Shown piece by piece: positions 26,850 through 35,918 of a DNA stretch of 64,000 bases. The notes under the pieces are model-generated. The model ran no database searches and was not told where the DNA came from. It saw nothing but the letters and a program-made list of their open reading frames with translations. Within the stretch, counting starts at the first letter, position 1. The number at the start of each line of letters is the position of its first letter. Both the position numbers and the translations under genes were made by a program. Origin of the DNA: JAJZVS01 sp963708095 (GTDB lineage: Bacteria; Pseudomonadota; Alphaproteobacteria; Acetobacterales; Acetobacteraceae); contig OY970182.1 in the NCBI GenBank assembly GCA_963708095.1, positions 3,720,001 through 3,784,000 on the forward strand. Reading direction: 5' to 3'.

Positions 26850-27053
26850 TCCCGCCCCCGGGTCGCAACCCGGCCGAAGCCGTCAGCGCGCGGCGGGCGG
26901 GTGATGGCGCTGGCTGGGAAGGTGGGCGCCAGCGTGTGCGGGTCGAACAGCGCCGCCTGCACGCGGCCGCAGGGGACGGCGGTGGCGCATTTCGTCAAGC
27001 TGTGCCGCGCGCGGGAATTCGCGTGAGCCGTAGGTCCGGCAAACGGGACGCCG

Positions 27054-28154
27054 TTATTCCGAAATCGACGCCATCTGCTGCGGGTCGAACTCCAGCCACA
27101 CCGTTTCGCCTACCTCGAAGACCTGGAATGGCGGTGTGGCGACCTTGAGCCGCAGGGCGCTGTCCGGGATCGAAACGACATAGTCCCAGGTTTCCCCGAG
27201 AAAGGTGCATTGCGAAAGCTGCCCCGCCACCAGACACGCCCTGTTCGGCGTATCCGGGGCCACGCGATGCAGGGTGATGCTTTGCGGCCGGACCGAGAAC
27301 AGCACCTCGCCCGCCAGGTTCCGCCCGCCGTCCTCGAACATCCCGCGCGGCAGCTGGAAGCCGTCGAACGCCACGGTCGCGCCGGCACACGTCCCGGTCA
27401 GCAGGTTGGTGCGGCCGATGAAGCCAGCAACGAAGCGGGTCCTGGGCTTGGTATAGAGCACGTATGGCGGGTCGATCTGCTCGATCCTGCCGGCGTTCAT
27501 CACCGCGATCCGGTCGGACGTCACCATCGCTTCGCCCTGGTCGTGGGTGACATAGACGGTGGTGAAGTGGAACGTGTCGTGCAGGCGGCGGATCTCGAAG
27601 CGCATTTCCTCGCGCAGATTGGCGTCGAGATTGGACAGCGGTTCGTCGAGCAGCAGCACGCGCGGCTGGATCACCATGGCGCGCGCCAGCGCCACGCGCT
27701 GCTGCTGGCCGCCCGACAGCTCCGCCGGATAGCGATCGGCGTACGGGCGCAGCTGCACGGTGCCCAGCATCTCCATCACCTTGGTGCGGATCGTCGCCCG
27801 GTCGAGGTGGCGAAGCTTGAGGCCGAACGCGACGTTCTCGGCGACCGTCATGTTCGGCCAGATGGCGTAGCTCTGGAAGATCATCGACATCTGCCGCTTC
27901 TCGGGCGGCAGCGACGAGCCGGCCGCGGAGATCGCCTGCCCGTCCATCATGATGGTGCCGCCGGTCGGGCGGACGAAGCCGGCGATCATGCGCAACGTGG
28001 TCGTCTTGCCGCAACCGGACGGGCCGAGCAGCGAGACGAACTCCCCGGGCGCGATCGCGAGATCCAGGCGATCCACGGCGACGGTTCGCCCGAAGGCGCA
28101 GCTGATCTGGTCGAGCGACAGCCGCGACTGCGCCGGAGCTTCGGATTGGTTCAT
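27054..28154 (-). CDS. ABC transporter ATP-binding protein (ferric/polyamine type)
   Basis: A 366-residue ATPase energising the importer encoded just upstream. Walker A GPSGCGKT is at residues 44-51; the signature LSGGQQQRVALARA and Walker B VLLLDEPLSNLD follow in order. A C-terminal TOBE-like regulatory domain (about 280-366) is present. The start overlaps the permease stop as ATGA. The operon order is binding protein, fused permease, ATPase, as in FbpABC-like systems. Iron(III) or a small organic ligand such as a phosphonate or polyamine is possible. Confidence 0.92.
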   Translation of the reverse strand: MNQSEAPAQSRLSLDQISCAFGRTVAVDRLDLAIAPGEFVSLLGPSGCGKTTTLRMIAGFVRPTGGTIMMDGQAISAAGSSLPPEKRQMSMIFQSYAIWPNMTVAENVAFGLKLRHLDRATIRTKVMEMLGTVQLRPYADRYPAELSGGQQQRVALARAMVIQPRVLLLDEPLSNLDANLREEMRFEIRRLHDTFHFTTVYVTHDQGEAMVTSDRIAVMNAGRIEQIDPPYVLYTKPRTRFVAGFIGRTNLLTGTCAGATVAFDGFQLPRGMFEDGGRNLAGEVLFSVRPQSITLHRVAPDTPNRACLVAGQLSQCTFLGETWDYVVSIPDSALRLKVATPPFQVFEVGETVWLEFDPQQMASISE

Positions 28155-29890
28155 GATCGCCGCAGCATGAAGTCGCGTCCCACCAATTTATAGCCGATCA
28201 GCACGATCAGGATTGTCACCCCGAGCAGAAAGAAGCCAAGCGCCGCCAAGGTCTCGAAGCTGCCGTTCTCGCTGAGATCCAGCATCATCACCGAGATCAC
28301 CCGGGTGCGGGCGCCGACCAGGAACAGCGCGGTGCTCAGCTCCCGCGTCGCCGGGATGAACACCAGCAGCCAGGAGCCGACCAGGCTGGTCTTGAGCAGC
28401 GGCACGACCACCTGGACCAATGCGCGCAGCCGCCCGCCGCCCAGGATGCGCACCGCCTCCTCCATCTCCGGATTGAGGGAGCGGATGGCGGCCATGCTGT
28501 TGACATAGGCGATCGGCAGGAAGCGGGTGGTGTAGCCGATGACCAGGATCGCCGCGGTGCCATACAGAGCGATCGGCGGCGGCGCGTAGGTGGCATAGAA
28601 CGCCACGCCCAGCACAATGCCGGGAATGACCAGCGGCGCCATGCACAGCACGGTCAACAGAGCGCCACCGCGGGTCAGGCGACGGCTGATGATATAAGCG
28701 ATGACCAGCGCCAGGGCGACCGCGATGCAAGCTGCCGCCGCCGAGTAAGTGAAGGTGTGGATGATCGTCTGGCGGGAGTTGGCCTCGAACAGCAGGGCAC
28801 GGAAGTGGCTGAGCGTGAAGTTCGCCCAGGAGAAACCCAGGCCCCAGGCCTTGCTGAACGCCGCCTGCGCCAGCGCGGCATACGGCAGGATCACCGCCAT
28901 CGCCACCACCAGCACCCCATAGCCCAGCGCCAGCCAGCGATAGGGGCCAAGCCGCGTGAGGCGCCGGCTGCCGCCCTTGCCGGTCAGCGCGACGTAGCCT
29001 TTGCGACCCAGCAGCAGCCGCTGCATCGAGAACATTGCCAAAGTGATCACGATCAACGGGATCGCGTAGGCCGCCGCCGCCTGGGCGCGCACGGGAAACT
29101 CGAAGAATTGCCACAGCACCAACGTCATCACCGGGATCCGCGCCGGGAGGGCGATGATCGCAGGCGTGCCGAACAGCGCAACCGTGTCGAGGAAGACGAT
29201 GATCGCCCCCCCCAGGATCGCCGGCAGAACGAGCGGCAGGGTGATGCGGAAAATGGTCCGCAGCGCACCGGCGCCCAGGATATTCGCCGCCTCCTCCATC
29301 TCCGAGGACACCAGATCGAGCGCCGCGGCGGTGAAGACGAAAATGTAGGGGAAGGCATAGAGCGCCGTGACCAGCACCATCCCGCCGAAGCTGTACACGC
29401 TCATGAAGCCGCTGCCGCTACCGGTGAGCGCCATCCAGACCCGGTTCAGCCACCCCGCATTCGGCCCCGCAAGCAGGATCCAGCCGATCGCGCCCAGATA
29501 GGGGGGCGTGATGAAGGCGCCCAGGATCAGCGCCCGGATCAGCCCCTTGGCCGGCATGTCGGTGCGTGAGACGCCCCAGGCGATCGGCACCGCGAACACG
29601 GCCGACAGCACCGTGACTTCCAGAGCGTAGCGCAGCGAATTGCCGACCGCGATCAGGTTGCGCTCATGGCCCCACGCGATGGCGTAGTTCGCAACGGTGA
29701 AGGCGCCGGTGTCCGTCGATTGGAAGCTCGAAACCAGCAGGCGAGCGAGCGGCGCGACCACCAGGAAGGCCAGGGCCGCCACCGCCGCGAGCCAGATCAG
29801 GACCGCCGGCTCGAACCGGAGCAGGCGGCCGGCGAGCGGGCTCCGCCGCACGGCCTCATCGGGCAGTGGAGGTGAGTGTACAAGGCTCAT
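28151..29890 (-). CDS. ABC transporter permease, fused two-domain (FbpB-like)
   Basis: A 579-residue inner-membrane protein made of two homologous permease halves, with about 12 hydrophobic segments. Each half carries an EAA loop: EMEEAANILGAGALRTIFRI in the first and EMEEAVRILGGGRLRALVQV in the second. ATG 29890 is preferred over the in-frame GTG at 29938, which would overlap the binding-protein gene. It is coupled to the ATPase gene by a four-base overlap. The fused form is the usual layout of ferric-ion importers. Confidence 0.9.
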   Translation of the reverse strand: MSLVHSPPLPDEAVRRSPLAGRLLRFEPAVLIWLAAVAALAFLVVAPLARLLVSSFQSTDTGAFTVANYAIAWGHERNLIAVGNSLRYALEVTVLSAVFAVPIAWGVSRTDMPAKGLIRALILGAFITPPYLGAIGWILLAGPNAGWLNRVWMALTGSGSGFMSVYSFGGMVLVTALYAFPYIFVFTAAALDLVSSEMEEAANILGAGALRTIFRITLPLVLPAILGGAIIVFLDTVALFGTPAIIALPARIPVMTLVLWQFFEFPVRAQAAAAYAIPLIVITLAMFSMQRLLLGRKGYVALTGKGGSRRLTRLGPYRWLALGYGVLVVAMAVILPYAALAQAAFSKAWGLGFSWANFTLSHFRALLFEANSRQTIIHTFTYSAAAACIAVALALVIAYIISRRLTRGGALLTVLCMAPLVIPGIVLGVAFYATYAPPPIALYGTAAILVIGYTTRFLPIAYVNSMAAIRSLNPEMEEAVRILGGGRLRALVQVVVPLLKTSLVGSWLLVFIPATRELSTALFLVGARTRVISVMMLDLSENGSFETLAALGFFLLGVTILIVLIGYKLVGRDFMLRRS

Positions 29891-29918
29891 GGCCGTCTTC
29901 GTCCCGCCCGGGCGCCGG

Positions 29919-30965
29919 TCAGACGCCGAACGTGTCACGCCATTTGTTCTTGAGGCTCGGCAGTTCCTTCTCGATATGCGCGAGTGACGGCTGGAACAAG
30001 GTCAGCTCGGCGAGCGACTTGGCGCCATGCGGGGGCGGCACGTCGGGACGCAGCGGCTGTTCGAAGTTCTTGGCCAGGATCTGCGAGAACTCCGGTCCGG
30101 CCAGGAAGTTCATGAACAGCTTCGCCGCGTTCGGGCTGTGCGAGCCCTTGAGGATCGCCGAGGGCGAGAAATCCGTCAGCGAGAACGACTTGGCATAATT
30201 GACTGCCAGCGGGTTGCCGGTGGCCGCGCTGCGGAACGCCGAGGCGGCGCTGCAGATCGCGACGTCGCGCTCACCGGAGTTCAGCATGGCCACCGCATCG
30301 TCGATCGACCGGCCGATCAGCGGATTGAGCTTGTTCAGCTTCTCGAAGAAACCCCAGCCGTATTTCTCGGTCATCCCGACGGTCCAGACGGCCACCAGAC
30401 CGCTGTAGTTGGGGCTGCCGAAGGCGATCTTGTTCTTCCATTTCGGATCGGTAAGATCAAGCCAGTCCTTCGGTGCTTCCTCGGGCTTTACCTTCCGGGT
30501 GTTGTACATAAGCGCGACCAGGCCAACCCAGCTGACCTGATAGTAGCCACCCCCGTTGAAGGCCCGCAACGCCGGGACCATCCCCGCCGCATTGGCGGGC
30601 ATGAATTTCACCAGCCCCCCCTTGCTGATAAGATAGGACATGTGGCTGGCGTCGGTGGTGGTGAAGACGTCGCACTGCACAGCGCCGCCGTTGATGTCCT
30701 GCATCACGCGCTGGAAGGCGACCTCGGAGGTGGTCTTGGTGCCGTCCACGCGGATGCCGGGATACTTCGCCGTGAAGGCGCGACCGACGGTATCGCAGAT
30801 CGGCTGGGTGAACGTGCCGGCATACCACGTCAGCCGGCCTTCCTTCTTCGCCGCCGCGTAGAGCTGCTGCTCGTCGTCGCTGCCTGCCAGCGCCGCCGGC
30901 ACGCCCAGCGCGCTCGTACCCAGCGCCACCATCGCCGAGGTCACTGCCCGTCTTGTGAATTTCAT
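29919..30965 (-). CDS. periplasmic solute-binding protein (ferric-type importer)
   Basis: A 348-residue binding protein, first gene of the importer operon. A signal peptide covers about residues 1-28 (MKFTRRAVTSAMVALGTSA, cleavage after ALA); the RR pair hints at Tat export, but the motif is not perfect. The mature N-terminus AAAKKEGRLTWYAGTFTQP is characteristic of the family-1/ferric-type binding proteins. A GGGGAAACGGGCA sequence lies directly upstream of the ATG. The conserved tyrosine pair that binds iron in FbpA-like proteins could not be confirmed by eye, so the ligand is uncertain. Confidence 0.9.
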   Translation of the reverse strand: MKFTRRAVTSAMVALGTSALGVPAALAGSDDEQQLYAAAKKEGRLTWYAGTFTQPICDTVGRAFTAKYPGIRVDGTKTTSEVAFQRVMQDINGGAVQCDVFTTTDASHMSYLISKGGLVKFMPANAAGMVPALRAFNGGGYYQVSWVGLVALMYNTRKVKPEEAPKDWLDLTDPKWKNKIAFGSPNYSGLVAVWTVGMTEKYGWGFFEKLNKLNPLIGRSIDDAVAMLNSGERDVAICSAASAFRSAATGNPLAVNYAKSFSLTDFSPSAILKGSHSPNAAKLFMNFLAGPEFSQILAKNFEQPLRPDVPPPHGAKSLAELTLFQPSLAHIEKELPSLKNKWRDTFGV

Positions 30966-31115
30966 TGCCCGTTTCCCCTTACCGTTGGTTCAACCTACAG
31001 CAGGGTCGGGCGTTCCGCTAGCCCGTTTTTGTCGCCCCTTGCCGGAGAATGGTACCGGACGAGGCCGTTTCTGAGTCGGACGGGCCGGAGCCCGGCGAAG
31101 CGTGTGGCTGGGCGT

Positions 31116-31352
31116 TTATGGCGCGCAACGTGGTGGGCGGAGGCGCTCACGGCGTCGCGGGCGTGGGTCGCCCGTTGCGATAGCGGCGGGGCCTTCATCG
31201 AACACCGCGCAGGCGAGGCGCACCAGCCGCGTGGCGGTGGCGCGCAGGCCGGCCCGCTCCGCATCCTCGGCTAGCGAAATCAACCGGTCGGACAGCACCA
31301 GCGGGGTGGGTGCCACCGGGACCCCCGGCTCGTACGGGGAAAGATGGAGCAT
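31116..31352 (-). CDS. small hypothetical protein
   Basis: A 78-residue protein with a helical middle section (LSDRLISLAEDAERAGLRATATRLVRLACAVFDE) and a basic tail. ATG 31352 is well placed after a strong GGAGGAG sequence, which argues that it is real. An in-frame TTG nine bases upstream is less likely. I do not recognise a family. It stands alone between the importer operon and the fumC unit. Confidence 0.6.
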   Translation of the reverse strand: MLHLSPYEPGVPVAPTPLVLSDRLISLAEDAERAGLRATATRLVRLACAVFDEGPAAIATGDPRPRRRERLRPPRCAP

Positions 31353-31471
31353 TTTCCTCAACTCCTCCGCGGGCGATTTTGGCCGCGGAAGAAGAATGCC
31401 CGTGTGTTCTTACGAAATCGTTAAGCCGGCTTTCAGTGCCATTGTCTTGAGGTGGGGGCGCCGCCCCGCGC

Positions 31472-31708
31472 TTACGGGTCCTGATCGCCGCCGCCCGGCC
31501 GATGCCGCTCCGCCTCGGTCAGCGCCAGCACGCGCAGCGCGGAGGCGAGCGGCCGGTCCGCCGCGCGCGAGGCGTCCACCGACGCGACCAGCCCCGCCAG
31601 GGTCTGCCGGCGCGCTGCGGCGATGGTGCCGAGCGCGGTCCAGAACTCCGGCTCCAGCGCGACGGAGGTCCGATGGCCCGACAGCGCCAGGCTGCGCTTG
31701 ACCAGCAT
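31472..31708 (-). CDS. ribbon-helix-helix domain protein
   Basis: A 78-residue protein resembling the small RHH_4-type DNA-binding family: a basic start (MLVKRSLALSGHRTSVALE) followed by the helix EPEFWTALGTIAAARRQTLAGLVASVD. It begins two bases after the fumC stop, so it is co-transcribed with fumC. In alphaproteobacteria this small family often follows fumC. Its target is unknown. Confidence 0.8.
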   Translation of the reverse strand: MLVKRSLALSGHRTSVALEPEFWTALGTIAAARRQTLAGLVASVDASRAADRPLASALRVLALTEAERHRPGGGDQDP

Positions 31709-31710
31709 CG

Positions 31711-33114
31711 TCAGTCGCCGAGGCTCGCGCCGGGCGCGATCATGTCTTCCGGGCGGACCCAGCGGTCGAACTCCTCCGCCGAAACGAACCCGAGCGTCGC
31801 CGCGGCGTCCTTCAAGGACATGTTCTTCGCCAGCGCCAGCTTGCCGATGCGTACCGCGCGGTCGTAGCCGATATGCGGGTTGAGCGCGGTGACCAGCATC
31901 AGCGAATTCGCCAGGTGCTGCGCGATCCGCCCGTGGTCCGGCTCCAGCTTCGCCACCATGTTGTCGGCAAAACTGATCGCCGCGTCGCCCAGCAGCCGGA
32001 TCGCGTGCAGCACGTTCTGAATGATGACCGGCTTGAACACGTTGAGCTCCAGAAAGCTCTGCGCGCCGGCGATGGTCACGGTGACGTGGTTGCCCATCAC
32101 CTGCGCGCAGACCATCGTCAGTGCCTCGCACTGGGTAGGGTTCGTCTTGCCCGGCATGATGGAACTGGACAGCCCGTCCGCCGGCACGACCAACTCCCCG
32201 ATCGCGGCGCGCGGGCCGGAGCCGAGCAGGCGGATGTCGTTGCCGAGCTTCGTCAGCGACACGGCGATGACGTTCAGCATTCCCGACAGTTCCACCAGTG
32301 CATCGTGCGCGCCCATGCCCTCGAACTTGTTCGGGTTGGGCGTGAACGGGAGGCCGGTCAGCGCGGTGATGCGTTCGCAGAACACGCGGTCGAAATCGGG
32401 ATGCCGGTTGAGCCCGGTGCCGACCGCAGTGCCGCCTTGCGGCAGGGACAGCAGGCGCGGCATCGTGGCACGCAGCCGTTCGATGCCGAGCGCCACCTGG
32501 CGCGCCCAGGCGCCGAACTCCTGACCGAGCGTCACCGGCACCGCATCCATCATATGGGTGCGGCCGAGCTTCACGATCTCCGCCCACTCCGTCGCGCGCG
32601 CGTCCAATGCGGCGCGCAGGTGATCGAGGCGAGGGATCAGCGCCTCGGTCGCGCGCGCGGCGGCGATGTGCATCACGGTGGGGAAGCTGTCGTTGGAGGA
32701 TTGGCCGCGGTTCACGTGATCGTTCGGATGCACCGGGGCGCGGGCGCCGCGCGGCTTGCCCTCCATCTCGTTGGCCCGGTTCGCCAGCACCTCGTTGGCG
32801 TTCATGTTGGTCTGGGTGCCCGATCCGGTCTGCCAGACCGGCAGCGGGAAGTCGGCGTCGAACCGGCCGGCGGCAAGTTCGGCGGCAGCGGCGATGATCG
32901 GGCGGCCGATCGCTTCGGGCAGTTCGCCTAGCGCCAGGTTGGCCTCCGCGGCGGCCTGTTTCTGCAGGCCGAGGGCGTGGATCAGGTCGGGGGGGAAACG
33001 GTCGTCGCCGATGCGGAACAGGCGGCGCGCGCGCTCGGTCTGCGGGCCCCAGTAGCGGGCGGCGTCGATCTCGATGCTGCCGAGGCTGTCGGTCTCGGTG
33101 CGGGTTTCGGTCAT
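31711..33114 (-). CDS. fumC: class II fumarate hydratase
   Basis: A 467-residue TCA-cycle enzyme interconverting fumarate and malate without an iron-sulfur cluster. The superfamily signature GLSSSIMPGKTNPTQ is near residues 315-330. Other conserved blocks are VWQTGSGTQTNMNANEV near 95-110, HPNDHVNRGQSSND near 128-141 and KLGRTHMMDAVPVTLGQEF near 180-200. ATG 33114 starts the family-typical length. A small RHH protein is co-transcribed downstream. Confidence 0.96.
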   Translation of the reverse strand: MTETRTETDSLGSIEIDAARYWGPQTERARRLFRIGDDRFPPDLIHALGLQKQAAAEANLALGELPEAIGRPIIAAAAELAAGRFDADFPLPVWQTGSGTQTNMNANEVLANRANEMEGKPRGARAPVHPNDHVNRGQSSNDSFPTVMHIAAARATEALIPRLDHLRAALDARATEWAEIVKLGRTHMMDAVPVTLGQEFGAWARQVALGIERLRATMPRLLSLPQGGTAVGTGLNRHPDFDRVFCERITALTGLPFTPNPNKFEGMGAHDALVELSGMLNVIAVSLTKLGNDIRLLGSGPRAAIGELVVPADGLSSSIMPGKTNPTQCEALTMVCAQVMGNHVTVTIAGAQSFLELNVFKPVIIQNVLHAIRLLGDAAISFADNMVAKLEPDHGRIAQHLANSLMLVTALNPHIGYDRAVRIGKLALAKNMSLKDAAATLGFVSAEEFDRWVRPEDMIAPGASLGD

Positions 33115-33209
33115 GGCGGCCTCCGCTGGCGGGTCGTGCCCCAGGGGTAGCCGGGGGACGGAGGGTTAGATGGGCGGAGGGTGGCAAAGGCTCAACCGCG
33201 CCGGCCGGG

Positions 33210-33830
33210 TCACGCCTTCCCGAGCGCCGCCACCAACCCTTGCGCCTTGGCCGCCACCGTCGCGGCATCGTCCCCGGGGCGGTAGATCGCCGAGCCGATC
33301 CCGAACCCCGCCGCCCCCGCGGCGCGCCACGGCGGCATGGTCGTGGCGTCCATCCCGCCTACCGGCAGAACCAGGGTCCCGGCCGGCAGCACCGCGCGCA
33401 GGGCGCGCAGCACGGCGGGGCTCGCCGCCTCGGCGGGGAACAGTTTCAGCCCGTCGGCACCGGCGGCCAGGAGCGCGAACGCCTCGGCCGGGGTGAAGAA
33501 CCCGGGCACCGCCAGCATGCCGCGCGCCTTGGCCGCCACCACGAGGCGCGGATCGGCGTGCGGCGTCACCAGCAGCCGGCCGCCGGCGTCGGCCACCGCC
33601 GCGACCTCTTCCGGGGTGGTCACGGTACCGGCACCGATCAGCAGCCGGTCGCCGAACTGCCGCGCCAGCAGTGTGATGCTCTCCAACGGGCGCGGTGAAT
33701 TGAGCGGGACCTCCACGATCGTGATGCCGGCCGCTTCCAGCGCCGCCGCGATGCCCTCCGCCTCCTCCGGCTGCACCCCGCGCAGGATCGCGACCAGCGG
33801 GCAGCGGGCGAGCCAGGCGCTCAGCGCCAT
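33210..33830 (-). CDS. dgoA: 2-dehydro-3-deoxy-6-phosphogalactonate aldolase
   Basis: A 206-residue class I aldolase of the KDPG/KDPGal family that splits its substrate to pyruvate and glyceraldehyde 3-phosphate. The Schiff-base lysine is K129 in GADGLKLFPAE and the conserved Glu is E40 in TIVEVPLNSP. The adjacent kinase gene (overlap 10 bases) and the VPLNSP variant of the motif favour the galactonate-specific enzyme over Eda. Together with dgoK it forms the lower De Ley-Doudoroff pathway; the galactonate dehydratase is not in this window. Confidence 0.9.
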   Translation of the reverse strand: MALSAWLARCPLVAILRGVQPEEAEGIAAALEAAGITIVEVPLNSPRPLESITLLARQFGDRLLIGAGTVTTPEEVAAVADAGGRLLVTPHADPRLVVAAKARGMLAVPGFFTPAEAFALLAAGADGLKLFPAEAASPAVLRALRAVLPAGTLVLPVGGMDATTMPPWRAAGAAGFGIGSAIYRPGDDAATVAAKAQGLVAALGKA

Positions 33831-34726
33831 CCGACCAGCCCCCCGATCAGGGCGAGGCCGCGCGCCGCCGCCTCGCCGTTGATCCGCTCGGCGATGCCGC
33901 CGCCGGCCTCGATCGCACGGGCGTAGAGCGCCGTCAGCTCCGGCGCGCCGATCACCGGCACCACCGCGTCCGCCGCCTCGTCGGCCAGCGCCGCCTTCAC
34001 CTCGTGCCCGATCAGCAGCCCCGACAGGTAGGAGGCGCCGGCCTCGGGGGCGAGCCGCCCGGCCAGCGCCTCGGCGCGCACGCCGAACAGATGGTGCAAC
34101 AGGCCGCCCACCTGCGCGGCGCGCGCGACGCCGCGGTCGAACGCCGCAAGATCGGTGGCGGTGCCGTCCTGCATGGTGCGGCCGAGGATCGTATGGCCGC
34201 GCAAGGCCGCGAACACCTCTCCGGTCATGTGGGTGGTGAAGCCGGCGATGCGCCCGCCCGCCACCCGTGCCCATTTGGAATGGGTGCCGGGGAGGCAGGC
34301 CGCGCCGATCCGCCCGGCACCCAGCCGGTCGAAGGCGACGAGCGCGCCGGCAAGCTGCGTCTCCTCCCCCCGCATGACCTCGGCGACGCCGTCCGGATCG
34401 GCACCGTCCACGCCCGGAACGAGCTTCACCTCGGCCCAGTCGAACGGCACGTCGACCAGCGCCGCGGCGAGATCCGCCGGACCCACGGGGCACCGAAGAT
34501 AGGGCGCTTCCACCCAGCCCTGGCGGCTACCCACCATGCCGCACATCAGCACATGGCGTTCGCCGGCGGCGAGCCAGGGACCGATCTCCTCGCGCAGACT
34601 GTCGGCAAAACGACCGTTGGGCACGGCCATGACGCCGCGCGCGCTGCTGCGGTGGTCGCGGATCGTCCCGTCCGCCGCCAGACGGAAGGCGCGGAAACGG
34701 CTGGTGCCCCAATCGATGCCGATCAT
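33821..34726 (-). CDS. dgoK: 2-dehydro-3-deoxygalactonokinase
   Basis: A 301-residue ASKHA-fold sugar-acid kinase that phosphorylates 2-dehydro-3-deoxygalactonate with ATP. The phosphate-binding start MIGIDWGTSRFRAF is diagnostic of DgoK, and CGMVGSRQGWVEAPYLRCP and PGTHSKWA are family blocks. A GGGGGGAAACC sequence precedes ATG 34726. It overlaps dgoA and probably shares a transcript with the M20 hydrolase 26 bases upstream. Confidence 0.93.
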   Translation of the reverse strand: MIGIDWGTSRFRAFRLAADGTIRDHRSSARGVMAVPNGRFADSLREEIGPWLAAGERHVLMCGMVGSRQGWVEAPYLRCPVGPADLAAALVDVPFDWAEVKLVPGVDGADPDGVAEVMRGEETQLAGALVAFDRLGAGRIGAACLPGTHSKWARVAGGRIAGFTTHMTGEVFAALRGHTILGRTMQDGTATDLAAFDRGVARAAQVGGLLHHLFGVRAEALAGRLAPEAGASYLSGLLIGHEVKAALADEAADAVVPVIGAPELTALYARAIEAGGGIAERINGEAAARGLALIGGLVGWR

Positions 34727-34752
34727 CGGTTTCCCCCCGGCTCGGTGTTTCC

Positions 34753-35904
34753 TCAGCCGCCGAGCGCCCGGCGCGCGGTCGCGGCCAGGAAGCCCGACGC
34801 CGCCGGCAGGATCGCGTCGTTGTAGTCGTAGCCGGCGTTGTGCAGCCCGGGGCCGTCGCCGTTGCCGATCCAGACGAAGGCGCCCGGGATTTCCTTCAGG
34901 AACCAGCCGAAATCCTCCCCGGTCATCGCAGGCGGCAGGTCGCGGCGGACGGCGAGCCCGGCGCCGGCTGCCGCCTCGGCCGCCAGCCCGGCGTCCTGCG
35001 GCCGGTTGGTCGTAACGGTTACGCCGCGACGGATCGTCGCGTCGATCTGCACGCCGAAAGTGCGGCCCACGCCCTCCGCCATCCGGTGCAGCGCCGCCTC
35101 GGTTGCGTCGCGCACCGGCTCGCGCAAGGTGCGCATGGTGCCGCGCATCACGGCAAGGTCGGGGATCTGGTTGGCGGCGCTGCCCGCCTCCATCATGGCG
35201 ATCGAGATCACCGCCGAATCGAGCGGGCTCGTTTCTCGTGAGACGACCGATTGCAGCGCCAGCAGCAGATGCGCGGCGGCGACCATCGGATCGCGCGTCT
35301 CGTGCGGCAGGGCGGCGTGGCCGGAGCGGCCGCGGATTTCGAACATCAGTCGCGCGGCGGCGGCCATCACCGGGCCGTCGTGCACTGCGACGGTGCCGGG
35401 CGGCAGGCCGGGCCAGTTGTGGTAGCCGAAGATCCGCTCCATCGGGAAGCGCGCCAGCAGCCCGTCCGCCAGCATCGCCAGTGCGCCGTTGCTGCCTTCC
35501 TCGGCGGGCTGGAACACGAAATGCACGGTGCCGGTCCAGCCCGAATCGCGCGCCATCAAGGCCGCCGCGCCGAGCAGGGACGCCGTGTGCCCGTCGTGCC
35601 CGCAGGCGTGCATCACGCCGGGAAACGTGGAGGCGTAGGGCAGCCCGGTCGCCTCGGCGATCGGCAGCGCGTCCATGTCCGCGCGCAGCCCGACGCTGCG
35701 GTTGGAGCCGCCGCGCCGCAATGTCGCGACCACGCCGTGGCCGCCGATGCCGGATTCGAACGGAATGCCGAGCTCGGCGAGCTTCGCGCAGACGAAGCGC
35801 GCGGTCTCCTGTTCCTGCAACGAAACTTCGGGATGCGCGTGCAGGTGGCGCCGCCAGGCGGTGAGCGTGTCGGCCAGTGCCTTGTCCATGGATGTCCGGT
35901 CCAT
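34753..35904 (-). CDS. M20-family amidohydrolase (hippurate hydrolase-like)
   Basis: A 383-residue metal-dependent amidohydrolase of the IlvD-unrelated M20D type, which removes acyl groups from amino acids or indole conjugates. The metal-binding motif HACGHDGH lies near residue 100-107 and the acidic pair is in FVFQPAEEGSNG. The lid domain contains FEIRGRSGHAALPHETRDP. The late MTGEDFGWFL is a standard M20D block. ATG 35904 was chosen; ATG 35889 is an alternative. It lies between the oxidoreductase and dgoK genes on the same strand with short gaps, so it is probably co-transcribed. Confidence 0.9.
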   Translation of the reverse strand: MDRTSMDKALADTLTAWRRHLHAHPEVSLQEQETARFVCAKLAELGIPFESGIGGHGVVATLRRGGSNRSVGLRADMDALPIAEATGLPYASTFPGVMHACGHDGHTASLLGAAALMARDSGWTGTVHFVFQPAEEGSNGALAMLADGLLARFPMERIFGYHNWPGLPPGTVAVHDGPVMAAAARLMFEIRGRSGHAALPHETRDPMVAAAHLLLALQSVVSRETSPLDSAVISIAMMEAGSAANQIPDLAVMRGTMRTLREPVRDATEAALHRMAEGVGRTFGVQIDATIRRGVTVTTNRPQDAGLAAEAAAGAGLAVRRDLPPAMTGEDFGWFLKEIPGAFVWIGNGDGPGLHNAGYDYNDAILPAASGFLAATARRALGG

Positions 35905-35918
35905 GCGCGTGTTCCCCG

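Noticed and set aside
26904..27026. 40-codon open frame after the MBL hydrolase (start MALAGKVGASVCG)
   Set aside because: No recognisable motif, weak start context and typical GC-driven open frame; not listed as a gene.
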